A DNA stretch of 64,000 bases from JAQBZY01 sp038117205 (GTDB taxonomy: Bacteria > Pseudomonadota > Alphaproteobacteria > Rhodospirillales > Casp-alpha2), in NCBI GenBank assembly GCA_038117205.1, contig JAYOFL010000007.1:18564-82563 (forward strand). Direction: 5' to 3'. The translations under genes were made by a program, and so were the position numbers. Under the pieces are notes generated by a model. It did no database searches. It was not told where the DNA came from and worked only from the letters and a program-made list of their open reading frames with translations. Below, one piece after another: positions 35,548-43,586 of this stretch (its first letter is position 1; every line of letters starts with the position of its first letter).

Positions 35548-36312
35548 CTAGCCGCCGAAGCTTCGGACCAGCGAGCCGACCACCAGATACCAGCCGTCCA
35601 CCAGCACGAAGAAGATGATCTTGAACGGCAGCGCGATGATGATCGGCGGCAGCATCATCATGCCCATCGCCATCAGCACCGACGACACCACCATGTCGAT
35701 GATCAGGAACGGGATGAAGATCAGAAAGCCGATCTCGAAGGCGCGGCGCAGCTCCGAGATCATGAAGGCCGGAATCAGAACCCGCATCGGCGTGTTATCC
35801 CGGGCTTCCGCCTCCGGCACCTTGCCGATGTCGACGAACAGTTCCAGGTCCTGCTCGCGCACGTGCCGCTTCATGAAATCGCGGAACGGCACGATCGAGC
35901 GGTCGAACGCCTGCTGCTCGTTGATCTCGCCGGCGATCAGCGGCTTGATGCCGGTGTCGTAGGCCTGCTCGAAGGTCGGCATCATGATGAAGGCGGTGAT
36001 GAACAGCGCCAGGCTCATCAGCACCTGGTTCGGCGGCGTCTGCTGCGTGCCCATGGCGGTTCTGAGGAACGACAGCACCACGGCGACGCGCACGAACGAC
36101 GTCACCATGATCAGGATCGAGGGCGCCAGGCTCAGGACCGTGATCAGGGCGACGAGCTGAACCAGCCTGGCCGTCGCCTCACCGCCTTCCTCGCCGAGGT
36201 TGAGGCTCAGCGTCTGCGCCAGCGCGCCGTCGCCGGAAAGCGTCAGCAACAGGGTGGCGAGCGCCGCCGTCGGGATGGCGAGCGCCAGAGCGCGGCGGAG
36301 CGTGGCGGTCAT
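35548..36312 (-). CDS. fliP: flagellar biosynthesis protein FliP
   Basis: A 254-residue core component of the flagellar type III export gate. It has a cleavable signal peptide (about residues 1-30) followed by four transmembrane helices. Family blocks are LAPSILIMVTSFVRVAVVLS, FLRTAMGTQQTPPNQVLMSL and GEINEQQAFDRSIVPFRDFM. Its start overlaps the fliO-like stop by 4 bp. It lies at the end of a four-gene flagellar export cluster on the minus strand. Confidence 0.96.
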   Translation of the reverse strand: MTATLRRALALAIPTAALATLLLTLSGDGALAQTLSLNLGEEGGEATARLVQLVALITVLSLAPSILIMVTSFVRVAVVLSFLRTAMGTQQTPPNQVLMSLALFITAFIMMPTFEQAYDTGIKPLIAGEINEQQAFDRSIVPFRDFMKRHVREQDLELFVDIGKVPEAEARDNTPMRVLIPAFMISELRRAFEIGFLIFIPFLIIDMVVSSVLMAMGMMMLPPIIIALPFKIIFFVLVDGWYLVVGSLVRSFGG

Positions 36313-36650
36313 TCCCGCGTCTCCGGGTCGCGGGCGCCGGCGGCGGCCAGCGCCGCCTGAAAGTCCGTGGGCCGGCCTTCGCCCGCCTTGATGCCGGTCT
36401 CGATCACGGTTTCCGAATTGGGGCTGACGACCAGGAGGTGCTCGACGTCGTCGCGCCTGACCAGCACCAGCCGGCGCCGGCCGTCCAGGGGCGCCACTTC
36501 GACGACGCCGATGCGCCGCTCGCCCCGGCCCTTGCTGGCCTGGATGGGAAAGCCGAGCCCCATGCGGCGCGCCAGCATGGCGGCGACGCCGATCAGCGCG
36601 ATCACGAAGATCAGCGCCAGCAGGAACCTGAGGTAGCCTTCCGGACCCAT
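36309..36650 (-). CDS. fliO: flagellar biosynthetic protein FliO family
   Basis: A 113-residue single-pass membrane protein: one helix (YLRFLLALIFVIALIGVAAML) and a small cytoplasmic domain IGVVEVAPLDGRRRLVLVRRDDVEHLLVV. This is the FliO/FliZ pattern, where VD..R+LVLV...+ HLLL is conserved. FliO helps assemble the FliP pore. It is directly upstream of and overlapping fliP, which supports the name. Confidence 0.85.
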   Translation of the reverse strand: MGPEGYLRFLLALIFVIALIGVAAMLARRMGLGFPIQASKGRGERRIGVVEVAPLDGRRRLVLVRRDDVEHLLVVSPNSETVIETGIKAGEGRPTDFQAALAAAGARDPETRE

Positions 36651-36661
36651 GGGAGAGGCGT

Positions 36662-36934
36662 TCAGCCGCCAGCGCGGTCTTGCTGCTTGCGAAGCGCCTC
36701 GCCGAGCTCGCTCAGGCGCTCGACCAGTTCCCGGATGGCGACGGTGACTTCCTCCGGGTTGTCCGGCGGTTCCGCCGCCATGCGGCGGCAGAGATCGGCG
36801 ATCTCGCCCTCCAGGCTGGCGAGATTGATCGCGTTGTTGGCGTCGACGAGGCCGCGCCCCTTATCGACCAAGGCCGACAGGGCCGAGATTTCCGCCATGT
36901 AGTCCAGCGGGCCGTCGGTCGTTTCTTCGCTCAT
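36662..36934 (-). CDS. small hypothetical protein in flagellar cluster
   Basis: A 90-residue, predicted helical, acidic soluble protein (MSEETTDGPLDYMAEIS start, RELVERLSELGEALRKQQ near the C-terminus). The size and helical character are like flagellar export chaperones (FlgN/FliT type), but sequence similarity is not evident to me. Its start overlaps the stop of the FlhB-like gene by 4 bp, and fliO follows 11 bp later, so it belongs to the same operon. Confidence 0.65.
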   Translation of the reverse strand: MSEETTDGPLDYMAEISALSALVDKGRGLVDANNAINLASLEGEIADLCRRMAAEPPDNPEEVTVAIRELVERLSELGEALRKQQDRAGG

Positions 36935-37308
36935 CTCGGTTCTCCGTCTGCTTGGTTGTCGCCCGCCCACGCCGCCGGATCCGGCGCCGGCCGCGCCGTC
37001 TCCGGCGATTCGGCGTTGGCACGATAGACGTAGGTGAGGATTTCCGCCACCGCCGCGAAGGCTTCCAGCGGAATATCGCTGTCGATGTCGATGGCCGACA
37101 GCAATTCGGCCAGATCGGCGTCCTCGCGCACCTTGACGCCCTTGGCGAAGGCGATTTCCAGGATCTGCTCGGCGACGCTGCCGCGCCCGGCGGCGATCAC
37201 CTTGGGCGCCCGGTCGTCCCATTCCGCCTTGAGGGCGACCGCGACGGCCTTGGCTGCGGGCGGCGGCGCCTTCATGTTCGGGGTTGTCGGGTGGTCGGTG
37301 GCGGCCAT
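36931..37308 (-). CDS. FlhB C-terminal-domain-like protein (EscU/YscU/HrcU family, FlhX-type)
   Basis: A 125-residue protein made only of the cytoplasmic FlhB-type domain. It has AVALKAEWDDRAPKVIAAGRG, AEQILEIAFAKGVKVREDADLAELL and DIDSDIPLEAFAAVAEILTYVYRAN. No NPTH autocleavage motif and no membrane helices are present, so it resembles the stand-alone FlhB2/FlhX paralogues that can partly replace the FlhB C-terminus. It is the first gene of the cluster ending in fliP. Confidence 0.8.
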   Translation of the reverse strand: MAATDHPTTPNMKAPPPAAKAVAVALKAEWDDRAPKVIAAGRGSVAEQILEIAFAKGVKVREDADLAELLSAIDIDSDIPLEAFAAVAEILTYVYRANAESPETARPAPDPAAWAGDNQADGEPR

Positions 37309-37414
37309 CGGAACTCCGTCCGGACGGGGATTTGTCAGGCTAACCCTGCCCGGCGGCGCTTAACAAACGATAAATCCCGGGTTTTCCGGGTTTTTCAAGG
37401 CGTTCGGGGTGTCC

Positions 37415-37480
37415 TGAGGGTGCTCGCCCCCGCCCCCCTGCAACCCCAGCTATCGTGGGTTCGAATCCCATACCCTCCGC
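37415..37480 (+). other. degenerate tRNA-like remnant (3' half resembling tRNA-Ser)
   Basis: The segment around 37454-37480 has a perfect tRNA T-arm (GTGGG-TTCGAAT-CCCAT) followed by ACCCTCC, like the 3' end of alphaproteobacterial tRNA-Ser. The 5' acceptor strand can only be met by GAGGGT at about 37416. The interval is too short for normal D and anticodon arms, and the end is CGA instead of CCA. It looks like a tRNA fossil rather than a functional gene. Confidence 0.4.
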
Positions 37481-37503
37481 GAGGATGCGCGGCCCTCTCC
37501 CCC

Positions 37504-37532
37504 TTGCAACCCGGGCCCGGGGCCGTTATAAC
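37504..37532 (+). promoter_or_regulatory. sigma70-type promoter upstream of rpmI
   Basis: TTGCAA (37504-37509), 17-bp spacer, TATAAC (37527-37532). It is well placed about 120 bp upstream of rpmI to drive rpmI-rplT-pheST. The leader between it and rpmI could host L20-type autoregulation, but I cannot define a structure. Confidence 0.55.
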
Positions 37533-37651
37533 CCGCCGTCCGCTGGATCGGGGAAGCCCGTCCGGCGCCGAGCGGTATGGCTGAAAGGGCATGCCTGGCC
37601 GCTCGAACCCGTGAAACGGCGCCATGCGCCACAGAAGATAGGAAAAGGGAA

Positions 37652-37849
37652 ATGCCCAAGCTGAAGACCAAGTCCGGAGCCAAGAAGCGCTTCCGGGTGA
37701 CGGGCAGCGGCAAGGTGAAAGCCGGCGTTGCCTTCAAGCGCCACAACCTCCGTAAGCGTTCGCAGAAGATGAAGCGGCAGGCCCGCCGCACGATGATCCT
37801 GACGGAAGCCGATACGCGGATCGTCAAATCCTACATGCCTTACGCTTGA
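37652..37849 (+). CDS. rpmI: 50S ribosomal protein L35 (bL35)
   Basis: A 65-residue, very basic ribosomal protein: start MPKLKTKSGAKKRFRVTGSG and end IVKSYMPYA. The ATG at 37652 follows AAAAGGGAA. It is 16 bp upstream of rplT, the invariant rpmI-rplT pair. Confidence 0.97.
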   Translation: MPKLKTKSGAKKRFRVTGSGKVKAGVAFKRHNLRKRSQKMKRQARRTMILTEADTRIVKSYMPYA

Positions 37850-37865
37850 GCCGGAGGACAGAACA

Positions 37866-38231
37866 ATGGCACGCACGAAACGCGGCGTAACGTCGCACGC
37901 CCGCCACGGTAAGGTCCTGAAACTCGCCAAGGGCTACCGCGGCCGCAACAGCACGAATTTCCGGATCGCGATCGAGAAGGTCGAGAAAGGGCTGCAATAC
38001 GCCTATCGCGACCGCCGCGCCAAGAAGCGGCAGTTTCGCCGGCTCTGGATTCAGCGCATCAACGCCGGTGCCCGCGAATGCGGCCTGACGTATTCGCAGC
38101 TGATGAACGGCCTGATGAAGGCCGGCGTCGAGCTCGACCGCAAGGTTCTCGCCGACCTGGCGATGAACCAGCCGGACGCGTTTAAGGTTTTGGTGGAACA
38201 GGCCCAGGCCGCTCTCTCCCAAAACGCCTAA
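37866..38231 (+). CDS. rplT: 50S ribosomal protein L20 (bL20)
   Basis: A 121-residue protein starting MARTKRGVTSHARHGKVLKL and containing RNSTNFRIAIEKVEKGLQYAY, RDRRAKKRQFRRLWIQRINA and the C-terminal domain that also acts as translational repressor in E. coli. It is followed by a strong hairpin before pheS. Confidence 0.97.
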   Translation: MARTKRGVTSHARHGKVLKLAKGYRGRNSTNFRIAIEKVEKGLQYAYRDRRAKKRQFRRLWIQRINAGARECGLTYSQLMNGLMKAGVELDRKVLADLAMNQPDAFKVLVEQAQAALSQNA

Positions 38232-38255
38232 CGAAAACGCCGAACGAGGTTTTGG

Positions 38256-38288
38256 AACGGGAGTAGCGCCTAGGGCGTTGCTCCCGTT
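38256..38288 (+). terminator. strong hairpin between rplT and pheS (terminator/attenuator-like)
   Basis: A 15-bp stem: AACGGGAG (38256-38263) pairs with CTCCCGTT (38281-38288), extended through AGCGCC/GGCGTT with G-U pairs to a TAG loop. It is followed by TGCCTTTAAAG. It lies in the 89-bp rplT-pheS gap. It could partly terminate ribosomal-protein transcripts or act as an attenuator for pheST. No Phe-rich leader peptide is visible here. Confidence 0.65.
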
Positions 38289-38320
38289 TGCCTTTAAAGA
38301 CGGTCGCTCCGGAGGGGAAG

Positions 38321-39394
38321 ATGGACAATCCCGACAAGCTGTTGGATGACGTGCTCGCGAAGGTGGCCGCCGCCGCCGACATGGACGCGTTGGAGGCGCT
38401 CCGCGTCGGCGAGCTCGGCAAGAAAGGCCGCATCACCGAGATGATGAAGGGCCTGGGCCAGATGGCGCCGGACGAACGCAAGGCCGCCGGCCAGGCGCTC
38501 AACGTCCTGAAGGACAAGGTTGCCGCCGCCATCGACAGCAAGAAGGCGGAAATGGCCGACGCCGATCTCGACCGCCGCCTGATGACGGAGAAGATCGACG
38601 TCACCCTGCCGACGGCGCCCGCCGCCGAGGGCTACATCCATCCGATCAGCCAGACCATCGACGAGGTCGTCGCCATCTTCGGCGAAATGGGCTTCACCGT
38701 CGCCGAGGGTCCGGACATCGAGGACGACTGGCACAACTTCACCGCCCTCAACATTCCGCCCGACCATCCGGCGCGCCAGGAACACGACACCTTCTATCTG
38801 CCGGGCGATTACGAAACCCGGAAGGTGCTGCGCACGCACACCAGCCCGGTGCAGATCCGCACCATGACGGCCGAGAAGCCGCCGATCCGCATCATCGTCC
38901 CCGGCCGCACGTTCCGGAGCGACCACGACGCGACGCACTCGCCGATGTTCCATCAGGTCGAGGGCCTGCTGGTCGACAGGACCAGCCACATGGGGCACCT
39001 CAAGGGCTGCCTGATCGAATTCTGCCGCGCCTTCTTCGAGGTCGACGACCTGCCGGTGCGGTTCCGGCCGAGCTACTTCCCGTTCACGGAGCCGTCCGCC
39101 GAGGTCGACATCGGCTGCACGCGCGCCGGCGGCGAGTTCCGCATCGGCCACGGCGAGGGCTGGCTGGAAATCCTCGGCTGCGGCATGGTCAATCCGAACG
39201 TGCTCGCCAACTGCGGCATCGACCCGACCGAGTACCAGGGCTTCGCCTTCGGCATGGGGATCGAGCGCATCGCCATGCTGAAGTACGGCATCCCGGATTT
39301 GCGCACCTTCTATGAGAGCGATCTCCGCTGGCTCCGCCACTACGGCTTCCGCGCCTTGGAAGTACCGGGCATGGTGGGAGGGCTGGCCCGATGA
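38321..39394 (+). CDS. pheS: phenylalanyl-tRNA synthetase alpha subunit
   Basis: A 357-residue class II catalytic subunit with an N-terminal coiled-coil for tRNA binding (residues about 1-90). The catalytic motifs are HPISQTIDEVVAIFGEMGF, RTHTSPVQIRTM, GRTFRSDHDATHSPMFHQVEG (motif 2) and GFAFGMGIERIAMLKYGI (motif 3). The ATG at 38321 follows GGAGGGGAAG. It overlaps pheT by 4 bp. Confidence 0.97.
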   Translation: MDNPDKLLDDVLAKVAAAADMDALEALRVGELGKKGRITEMMKGLGQMAPDERKAAGQALNVLKDKVAAAIDSKKAEMADADLDRRLMTEKIDVTLPTAPAAEGYIHPISQTIDEVVAIFGEMGFTVAEGPDIEDDWHNFTALNIPPDHPARQEHDTFYLPGDYETRKVLRTHTSPVQIRTMTAEKPPIRIIVPGRTFRSDHDATHSPMFHQVEGLLVDRTSHMGHLKGCLIEFCRAFFEVDDLPVRFRPSYFPFTEPSAEVDIGCTRAGGEFRIGHGEGWLEILGCGMVNPNVLANCGIDPTEYQGFAFGMGIERIAMLKYGIPDLRTFYESDLRWLRHYGFRALEVPGMVGGLAR

Positions 39395-41793
39395 AGTTCA
39401 CCCTCTCCTGGCTGAAGGAGCACCTGGACACCCAGGCCTCGCTGCAGCAGATCCTCGACACGCTGACCATGGTCGGGCTCGAGGTCGAGGGTGCGCGCAA
39501 TCCGGCGGAAGGTCTCGAGACCTTCGTGACGGCCCGCGTCGTCGAAGCGACGCAGCATCCGAACGCGGACCGGCTCCGCGTCTGCCGCGTCGACGCCGGC
39601 AACGGCGAGACCCAGGTCGTCTGCGGCGCGCCGAACGCGCGGACCGGCCTGATCGGCGTCTTCGCCAGCGGCGGCAGCTTCATTCCCGGCACCGGCATCA
39701 CGCTGAAGCCGACGGAAATCCGGGGCGTGTCGTCGAACGGCATGCTGCTGTCCGAACGTGAGATGGGCCTTTCCGACGACCACGACGGCATCGTCGAGTT
39801 GCCGGCTTCGACGCCGATCGGCGTGCCCGCCGTCAAGATCATGGGCCTCGACGATCCGGTGATCGAGATCGCCATCACGCCGAACCGGGGCGACTGCCTG
39901 GGCGTGCGCGGCATCGCCCGCGATCTTGCCGCCGCCGGCCTCGGCTCCCTGAAGCCGCTCACCAACGGCCCGGTGCCCGGCGCCTTCGAGAGCCCGATCA
40001 AGGCGCACCTCGACTTCACGGACGAGACCAAGGACGCCTGCCCGTACTTCGTCGGCCGCTACATCCGCGGCGTCTCGAACGGCGAGAGCCCGAAGTGGCT
40101 GAAGGACAAGCTGACCGCCATCGGGCTGCGGCCGATCTCGGCGCTGGTCGATATCACCAACCTGATGACGCTGGACGTCAACCGGCCGCTGCACGTCTTC
40201 GACGCCGACAAGGTGAAGGGCGACATCCGCGTCCGGCTCGGGAAGCCGGGCGAGAAGATGCTGGCGCTGAACGGCAAGGAGTACGAGCTCGACGACGCCA
40301 TGACGGTGATTTCCGATGACGCCGGGGCGGAAGGTCTCGGCGGCGTCATGGGTGGCGAGATTTCCGGCGTCACCGGCGCGACAGTCAACGTCTTCGTCGA
40401 AAGCGCGCTGTTCGATCCGCGCCGCACGGCGACCACCGGCCGCAAGCTGATGCTGCAATCCGACGCCCGCTACCGCTTCGAGCGCGGCATCGACCCGGCG
40501 TTCCTGGTCGACGGCATGGAAATCGCGACGCGCCTCATCATGGACCTCTGCGGCGGCGAGCCTTCGGAACTGGTGATCGCCGGCGGCCGTCCCGACACAG
40601 CCCGCGACATCGCCTTCCGCCCGGACCGGGTGAAGGGCCTTTGCGGCGTCGAGATATCCAGGGACGAGATCCAGCGCATCCTCATGATCCTGGGGTTCTC
40701 CGTCGACGGCGACGGCGACGCCTGGACGGTGCGCGTGCCGTCCTGGCGCGGCGACATCGTCGGCGAAGCGTGCCTGGTCGAGGAAGTTGTCCGCATCAAC
40801 GGCTACGACAAGATTCCCATGGTGCCGCCGGTCCGCGACAGCTATCTGCCGAAGCCGGCCTTGAACGTGAACCAGAAGCGGCGCGCACTGGCCAGGCGCA
40901 CGCTCGCCGCGCGCGGTCTGGTCGAGGCCGTCACCTTCAGCTTCATGGCGGAAGCGCACGCCGCGCTCTTCGGCGGCGACACGGAAAAGCTCCGCGTCGT
41001 CAATCCGATCAGCGCCGATCTTTCCGTGATGCGGCCGAGCCCGCTCGGCAACCTGCTGCTCGCCGCCGGCCGTAACGACGACCGCGGCGTCGCCGACGCC
41101 AAGCTGTTCGAGGTCGGGCCGGAATACTTCGGCGACGGACCGGACGGCCAGCGCATCGTCTGCGCCGGCATCCGCTACGGCATGAGCGGGCCGAAGCACT
41201 GGTCCGCCAAACCGCAACCGGCCGACGCGCTCGCCGCGAAGGCGGACGCGGAAGCGGTGCTGGCCGCCGTCGGCGCGCCGGTGGATAGGTTGCAGGTCTA
41301 CACCGACACCCCCGGCTACTATCATCCCGGACGTTCCGGCGAATTGCGCCTGGGTCCGAAGACGACGCTGGCCCGCTTCGGTGAGATCAACCCGCGCGTC
41401 CTGAAGGCGCTCGGCGTGGACGGCCCGGCCGCCGCCTTCGAGGTGTTTCCGGACGCGGTGCCGACGCCGAAGGCCAAGGGGACTGCCCGCCCGATGCTGA
41501 ACCTCGCCACCTATCAACCGGTGGAGCGCGACTTCGCCTTCGTCGTCGACGCGGGCGTCGCCGCCGGCGCGTTGATGGCGGCGGCCGCCGGCGCCGACAA
41601 GGCGCTGATCGTCGACGTCAGACTGTTCGACGTGTTCCAAGGTCCGGCCCTCGGCGAGGGCAAGAAGTCGCTCGCCATCACGGTGCGGCTGCAACCGACG
41701 GAGAAGACGCTCACCGACGCCGAGATCGAGGCGGTGTCGGCGAAGATCGTCGCCGCCGTCGGCAAGGCCACGGGCGGCGTGCTGCGCGGCTGA
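39391..41793 (+). CDS. pheT: phenylalanyl-tRNA synthetase beta subunit
   Basis: An 800-residue structural, editing and tRNA-binding subunit. The N-terminal OB-fold EMAP-type tRNA-binding domain spans about residues 38-150 (HPNADRLRVCRVDAG). The B3/B4 editing domain follows (SALVDITNLMTLDVNRPLHVFD), then the B5 DNA-binding-like fold, the B6/B7 pseudo-catalytic core, and a C-terminal FDX-ACB anticodon-binding domain (VERDFAFVVDAGV). ATGA overlap with pheS implies translational coupling. Confidence 0.97.
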   Translation: MKFTLSWLKEHLDTQASLQQILDTLTMVGLEVEGARNPAEGLETFVTARVVEATQHPNADRLRVCRVDAGNGETQVVCGAPNARTGLIGVFASGGSFIPGTGITLKPTEIRGVSSNGMLLSEREMGLSDDHDGIVELPASTPIGVPAVKIMGLDDPVIEIAITPNRGDCLGVRGIARDLAAAGLGSLKPLTNGPVPGAFESPIKAHLDFTDETKDACPYFVGRYIRGVSNGESPKWLKDKLTAIGLRPISALVDITNLMTLDVNRPLHVFDADKVKGDIRVRLGKPGEKMLALNGKEYELDDAMTVISDDAGAEGLGGVMGGEISGVTGATVNVFVESALFDPRRTATTGRKLMLQSDARYRFERGIDPAFLVDGMEIATRLIMDLCGGEPSELVIAGGRPDTARDIAFRPDRVKGLCGVEISRDEIQRILMILGFSVDGDGDAWTVRVPSWRGDIVGEACLVEEVVRINGYDKIPMVPPVRDSYLPKPALNVNQKRRALARRTLAARGLVEAVTFSFMAEAHAALFGGDTEKLRVVNPISADLSVMRPSPLGNLLLAAGRNDDRGVADAKLFEVGPEYFGDGPDGQRIVCAGIRYGMSGPKHWSAKPQPADALAAKADAEAVLAAVGAPVDRLQVYTDTPGYYHPGRSGELRLGPKTTLARFGEINPRVLKALGVDGPAAAFEVFPDAVPTPKAKGTARPMLNLATYQPVERDFAFVVDAGVAAGALMAAAAGADKALIVDVRLFDVFQGPALGEGKKSLAITVRLQPTEKTLTDAEIEAVSAKIVAAVGKATGGVLRG

Positions 41794-41802
41794 ATTTCAG
41801 GG

Positions 41803-41941
41803 CGTCACCCCGGACTTGATCCGGGGTCCATGTCCGCACGGCGCCGATCGGTGCTATATCGATTCCAGGGCGCCCTGGAATTGGTGGCCCAGGAATATGC
41901 TTGGTCGCACACATGGGCCCCGGATCAAGTCTGGGGCGACG
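41803..41941. repeat. palindromic REP-like doublet, copy C
   Basis: A 139-bp element with CCCCGGACTTGATCCGGGG at the left, an inverted copy at the right, and a perfect 20-bp central palindrome ATTCCAGGGCGCCCTGGAAT. It is in the convergent gap between pheT and the cyclase gene. Confidence 0.85.
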
Positions 41942-41953
41942 ATACGGGCGAAA

Positions 41954-43273
41954 TCAATTTATCGTATAGACCTTCACCGGCGTCTCGCGGCCCTTCACCG
42001 TCGTTTCGCAGATGAAGGCGCAGGGGAACGCGCCGTCGACGGCGGCGTGCGTCGCCTCCGCCAGCATCACGTATGTGCCGTACTGCTTGTTGAGCTGCTC
42101 CAACCGCGCCGCCAGACTCACGTTGTCGCCGTGCACGGTGAAGACGAGACGGTCCTTGGCGCCGACGGCGCCGATGGCGATCTCGCCGGTATTGATGCCG
42201 CAGCGGGTCGGCAGCCGGACGCCGTTGAAGGTACGTTCGTTCGCCACCTTCTGGATGGCGAGCGCCGTCCTGACCGCGTTCATGGCGTGCTCGGGGTCGT
42301 CGAGCACGGCGTTGAAGGTGATCAGCATCAGATCGCCCTCGAACAACGTGACGACGCCGCCGTTGGCGTCGATCACCTCGCCCATGGCGCCGAAGTATTC
42401 GTAGAGCGTCGTGGCGAGGTCCTGCGCCGACATCTTTTCCGAGACCGTCGAGAAGCCCTCGATATCGGTGAACAGCACCGTGGCGATGCGGGATTCGCCG
42501 TCGCCCGGCTGGATCTGACGGTCCGCCGACGTGATCCGCGCCGCCACTTCCTTGGAGACGAAGCGCGACAGGTCCTCCGCCGCCGTCCGTTCCAGGACGG
42601 CGCGCTGGAACGCCCGCTGGGCGCGGGCGACGGCGATGGCGAGCACCGTCGTCACCAGCGCGATGGAGACCATCTTGTCGATCTCGGCGCCGATCAGGAT
42701 GGCGTTGGACGTCATGTAATGGACGTAGTCGCGCGTGATCATCGGGTCTTCCGGCACCGCGAACAGCACGTAAAACATGAGGACCAGCCAGCCGAGGATC
42801 GCTGCCGCGCCGGTGGCGACGACGAAGCGGGGCTCGAAGCGGAGCGCGCGCAGCGCGATGAAGATGAAGACGTACATCACCGTCGGCGCCTTGAGATAGA
42901 AGCTCGCCGGCTGATGATATTGAATGTGAAAACTCCAGATCAGCACCATCAGCAGCGCCACGTCGGCGGCGATGGAGAGATAAAGGAACCAGGGCGCGAG
43001 GCGGGTCCGATGGGACGCGATCAGGCGCGCCAACGTGAAGGTGAAGTAAATCGCCAGCGCCCAAGGCACCGGCTGAAACATGGTCATGTTGTCGGGGAGC
43101 GGCGCCGCTAGCCACAACGCGCCGAACAGCACGATCAGAATGAACTGCACCCAGGAGATCAGCCGCTCCGCCTGATCCTGGCGGAACTGGATAGCGTCGC
43201 GGACACGCGCCGGCAGGCTGGCGCCGACGGCTTCGCCGCAGATCAGTTCGGAGCAGTGGTTGAAGATCGACAT
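41954..43273 (-). CDS. membrane-bound class III adenylate/guanylate cyclase family protein
   Basis: A 439-residue protein: six predicted N-terminal helices (residues about 38-220), a short helical linker, and a class III cyclase homology domain (about 255-439). The first metal-binding Asp is in VLFTDIEGFS (about residue 268). Two usual determinants are altered. The Lys expected before FxGD is Leu (VVTLFEGD, about 303). The transition-state Asn is Ser (GDNVSLAARLE, about 379), while the adjacent Arg is kept. Activity or substrate may thus be unusual. Start ATG at 43273. Confidence 0.88.
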   Translation of the reverse strand: MSIFNHCSELICGEAVGASLPARVRDAIQFRQDQAERLISWVQFILIVLFGALWLAAPLPDNMTMFQPVPWALAIYFTFTLARLIASHRTRLAPWFLYLSIAADVALLMVLIWSFHIQYHQPASFYLKAPTVMYVFIFIALRALRFEPRFVVATGAAAILGWLVLMFYVLFAVPEDPMITRDYVHYMTSNAILIGAEIDKMVSIALVTTVLAIAVARAQRAFQRAVLERTAAEDLSRFVSKEVAARITSADRQIQPGDGESRIATVLFTDIEGFSTVSEKMSAQDLATTLYEYFGAMGEVIDANGGVVTLFEGDLMLITFNAVLDDPEHAMNAVRTALAIQKVANERTFNGVRLPTRCGINTGEIAIGAVGAKDRLVFTVHGDNVSLAARLEQLNKQYGTYVMLAEATHAAVDGAFPCAFICETTVKGRETPVKVYTIN

Positions 43274-43361
43274 GTGTCCGTCCGGGTTGCGCCGGCCGCA
43301 TCTTAGTGCGGCGGTGCGCCGGGCGAAAACGATAAGGCGCTAACGCGTGGTCATAAGGGCG

Positions 43362-43565
43362 TCAGCGCGCCGACGGCGGGATGCGATAGACGATGGGGCG
43401 GCGATAGCGGCGGAAGCCGAGCAATCCGGCGACGTCCCGGATGAAGAGGTGCGCGTCGCGGCGCCAACGGTCGATCGGTAGTTTCATGTCCCCAGGGCCC
43501 TTCTGGCTCGTGTGAAGTTTCGGCAATTCATGCACGTCGCGCGGGAGTCGCGCTGTGACGATCAT
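43362..43565 (-). CDS. small basic hypothetical protein
   Basis: A 67-residue basic reading frame (ends RRYRRPIVYRIPPSAR). It is supported mainly by an AGGAAA 7 nt upstream of the ATG at 43565. No family recognised. The IS481 element is inserted about 21 bp upstream of this start, so any promoter has been displaced. Could be non-coding. Confidence 0.35.
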   Translation of the reverse strand: MIVTARLPRDVHELPKLHTSQKGPGDMKLPIDRWRRDAHLFIRDVAGLLGFRRYRRPIVYRIPPSAR

Positions 43566-43586
43566 CACCGTTTCCTGGTTATAAAT

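Noticed and set aside
37395..37625. Minus-strand frame with a GYGIRTHDS stretch
   Set aside because: This peptide is the well-known false translation across tRNA 3' ends; it points to the tRNA remnant, not to a protein.
39340..41694. 784-codon minus-strand frame opposite pheT
   Set aside because: Shadow of pheT; pheT carries full domain structure in the other strand.
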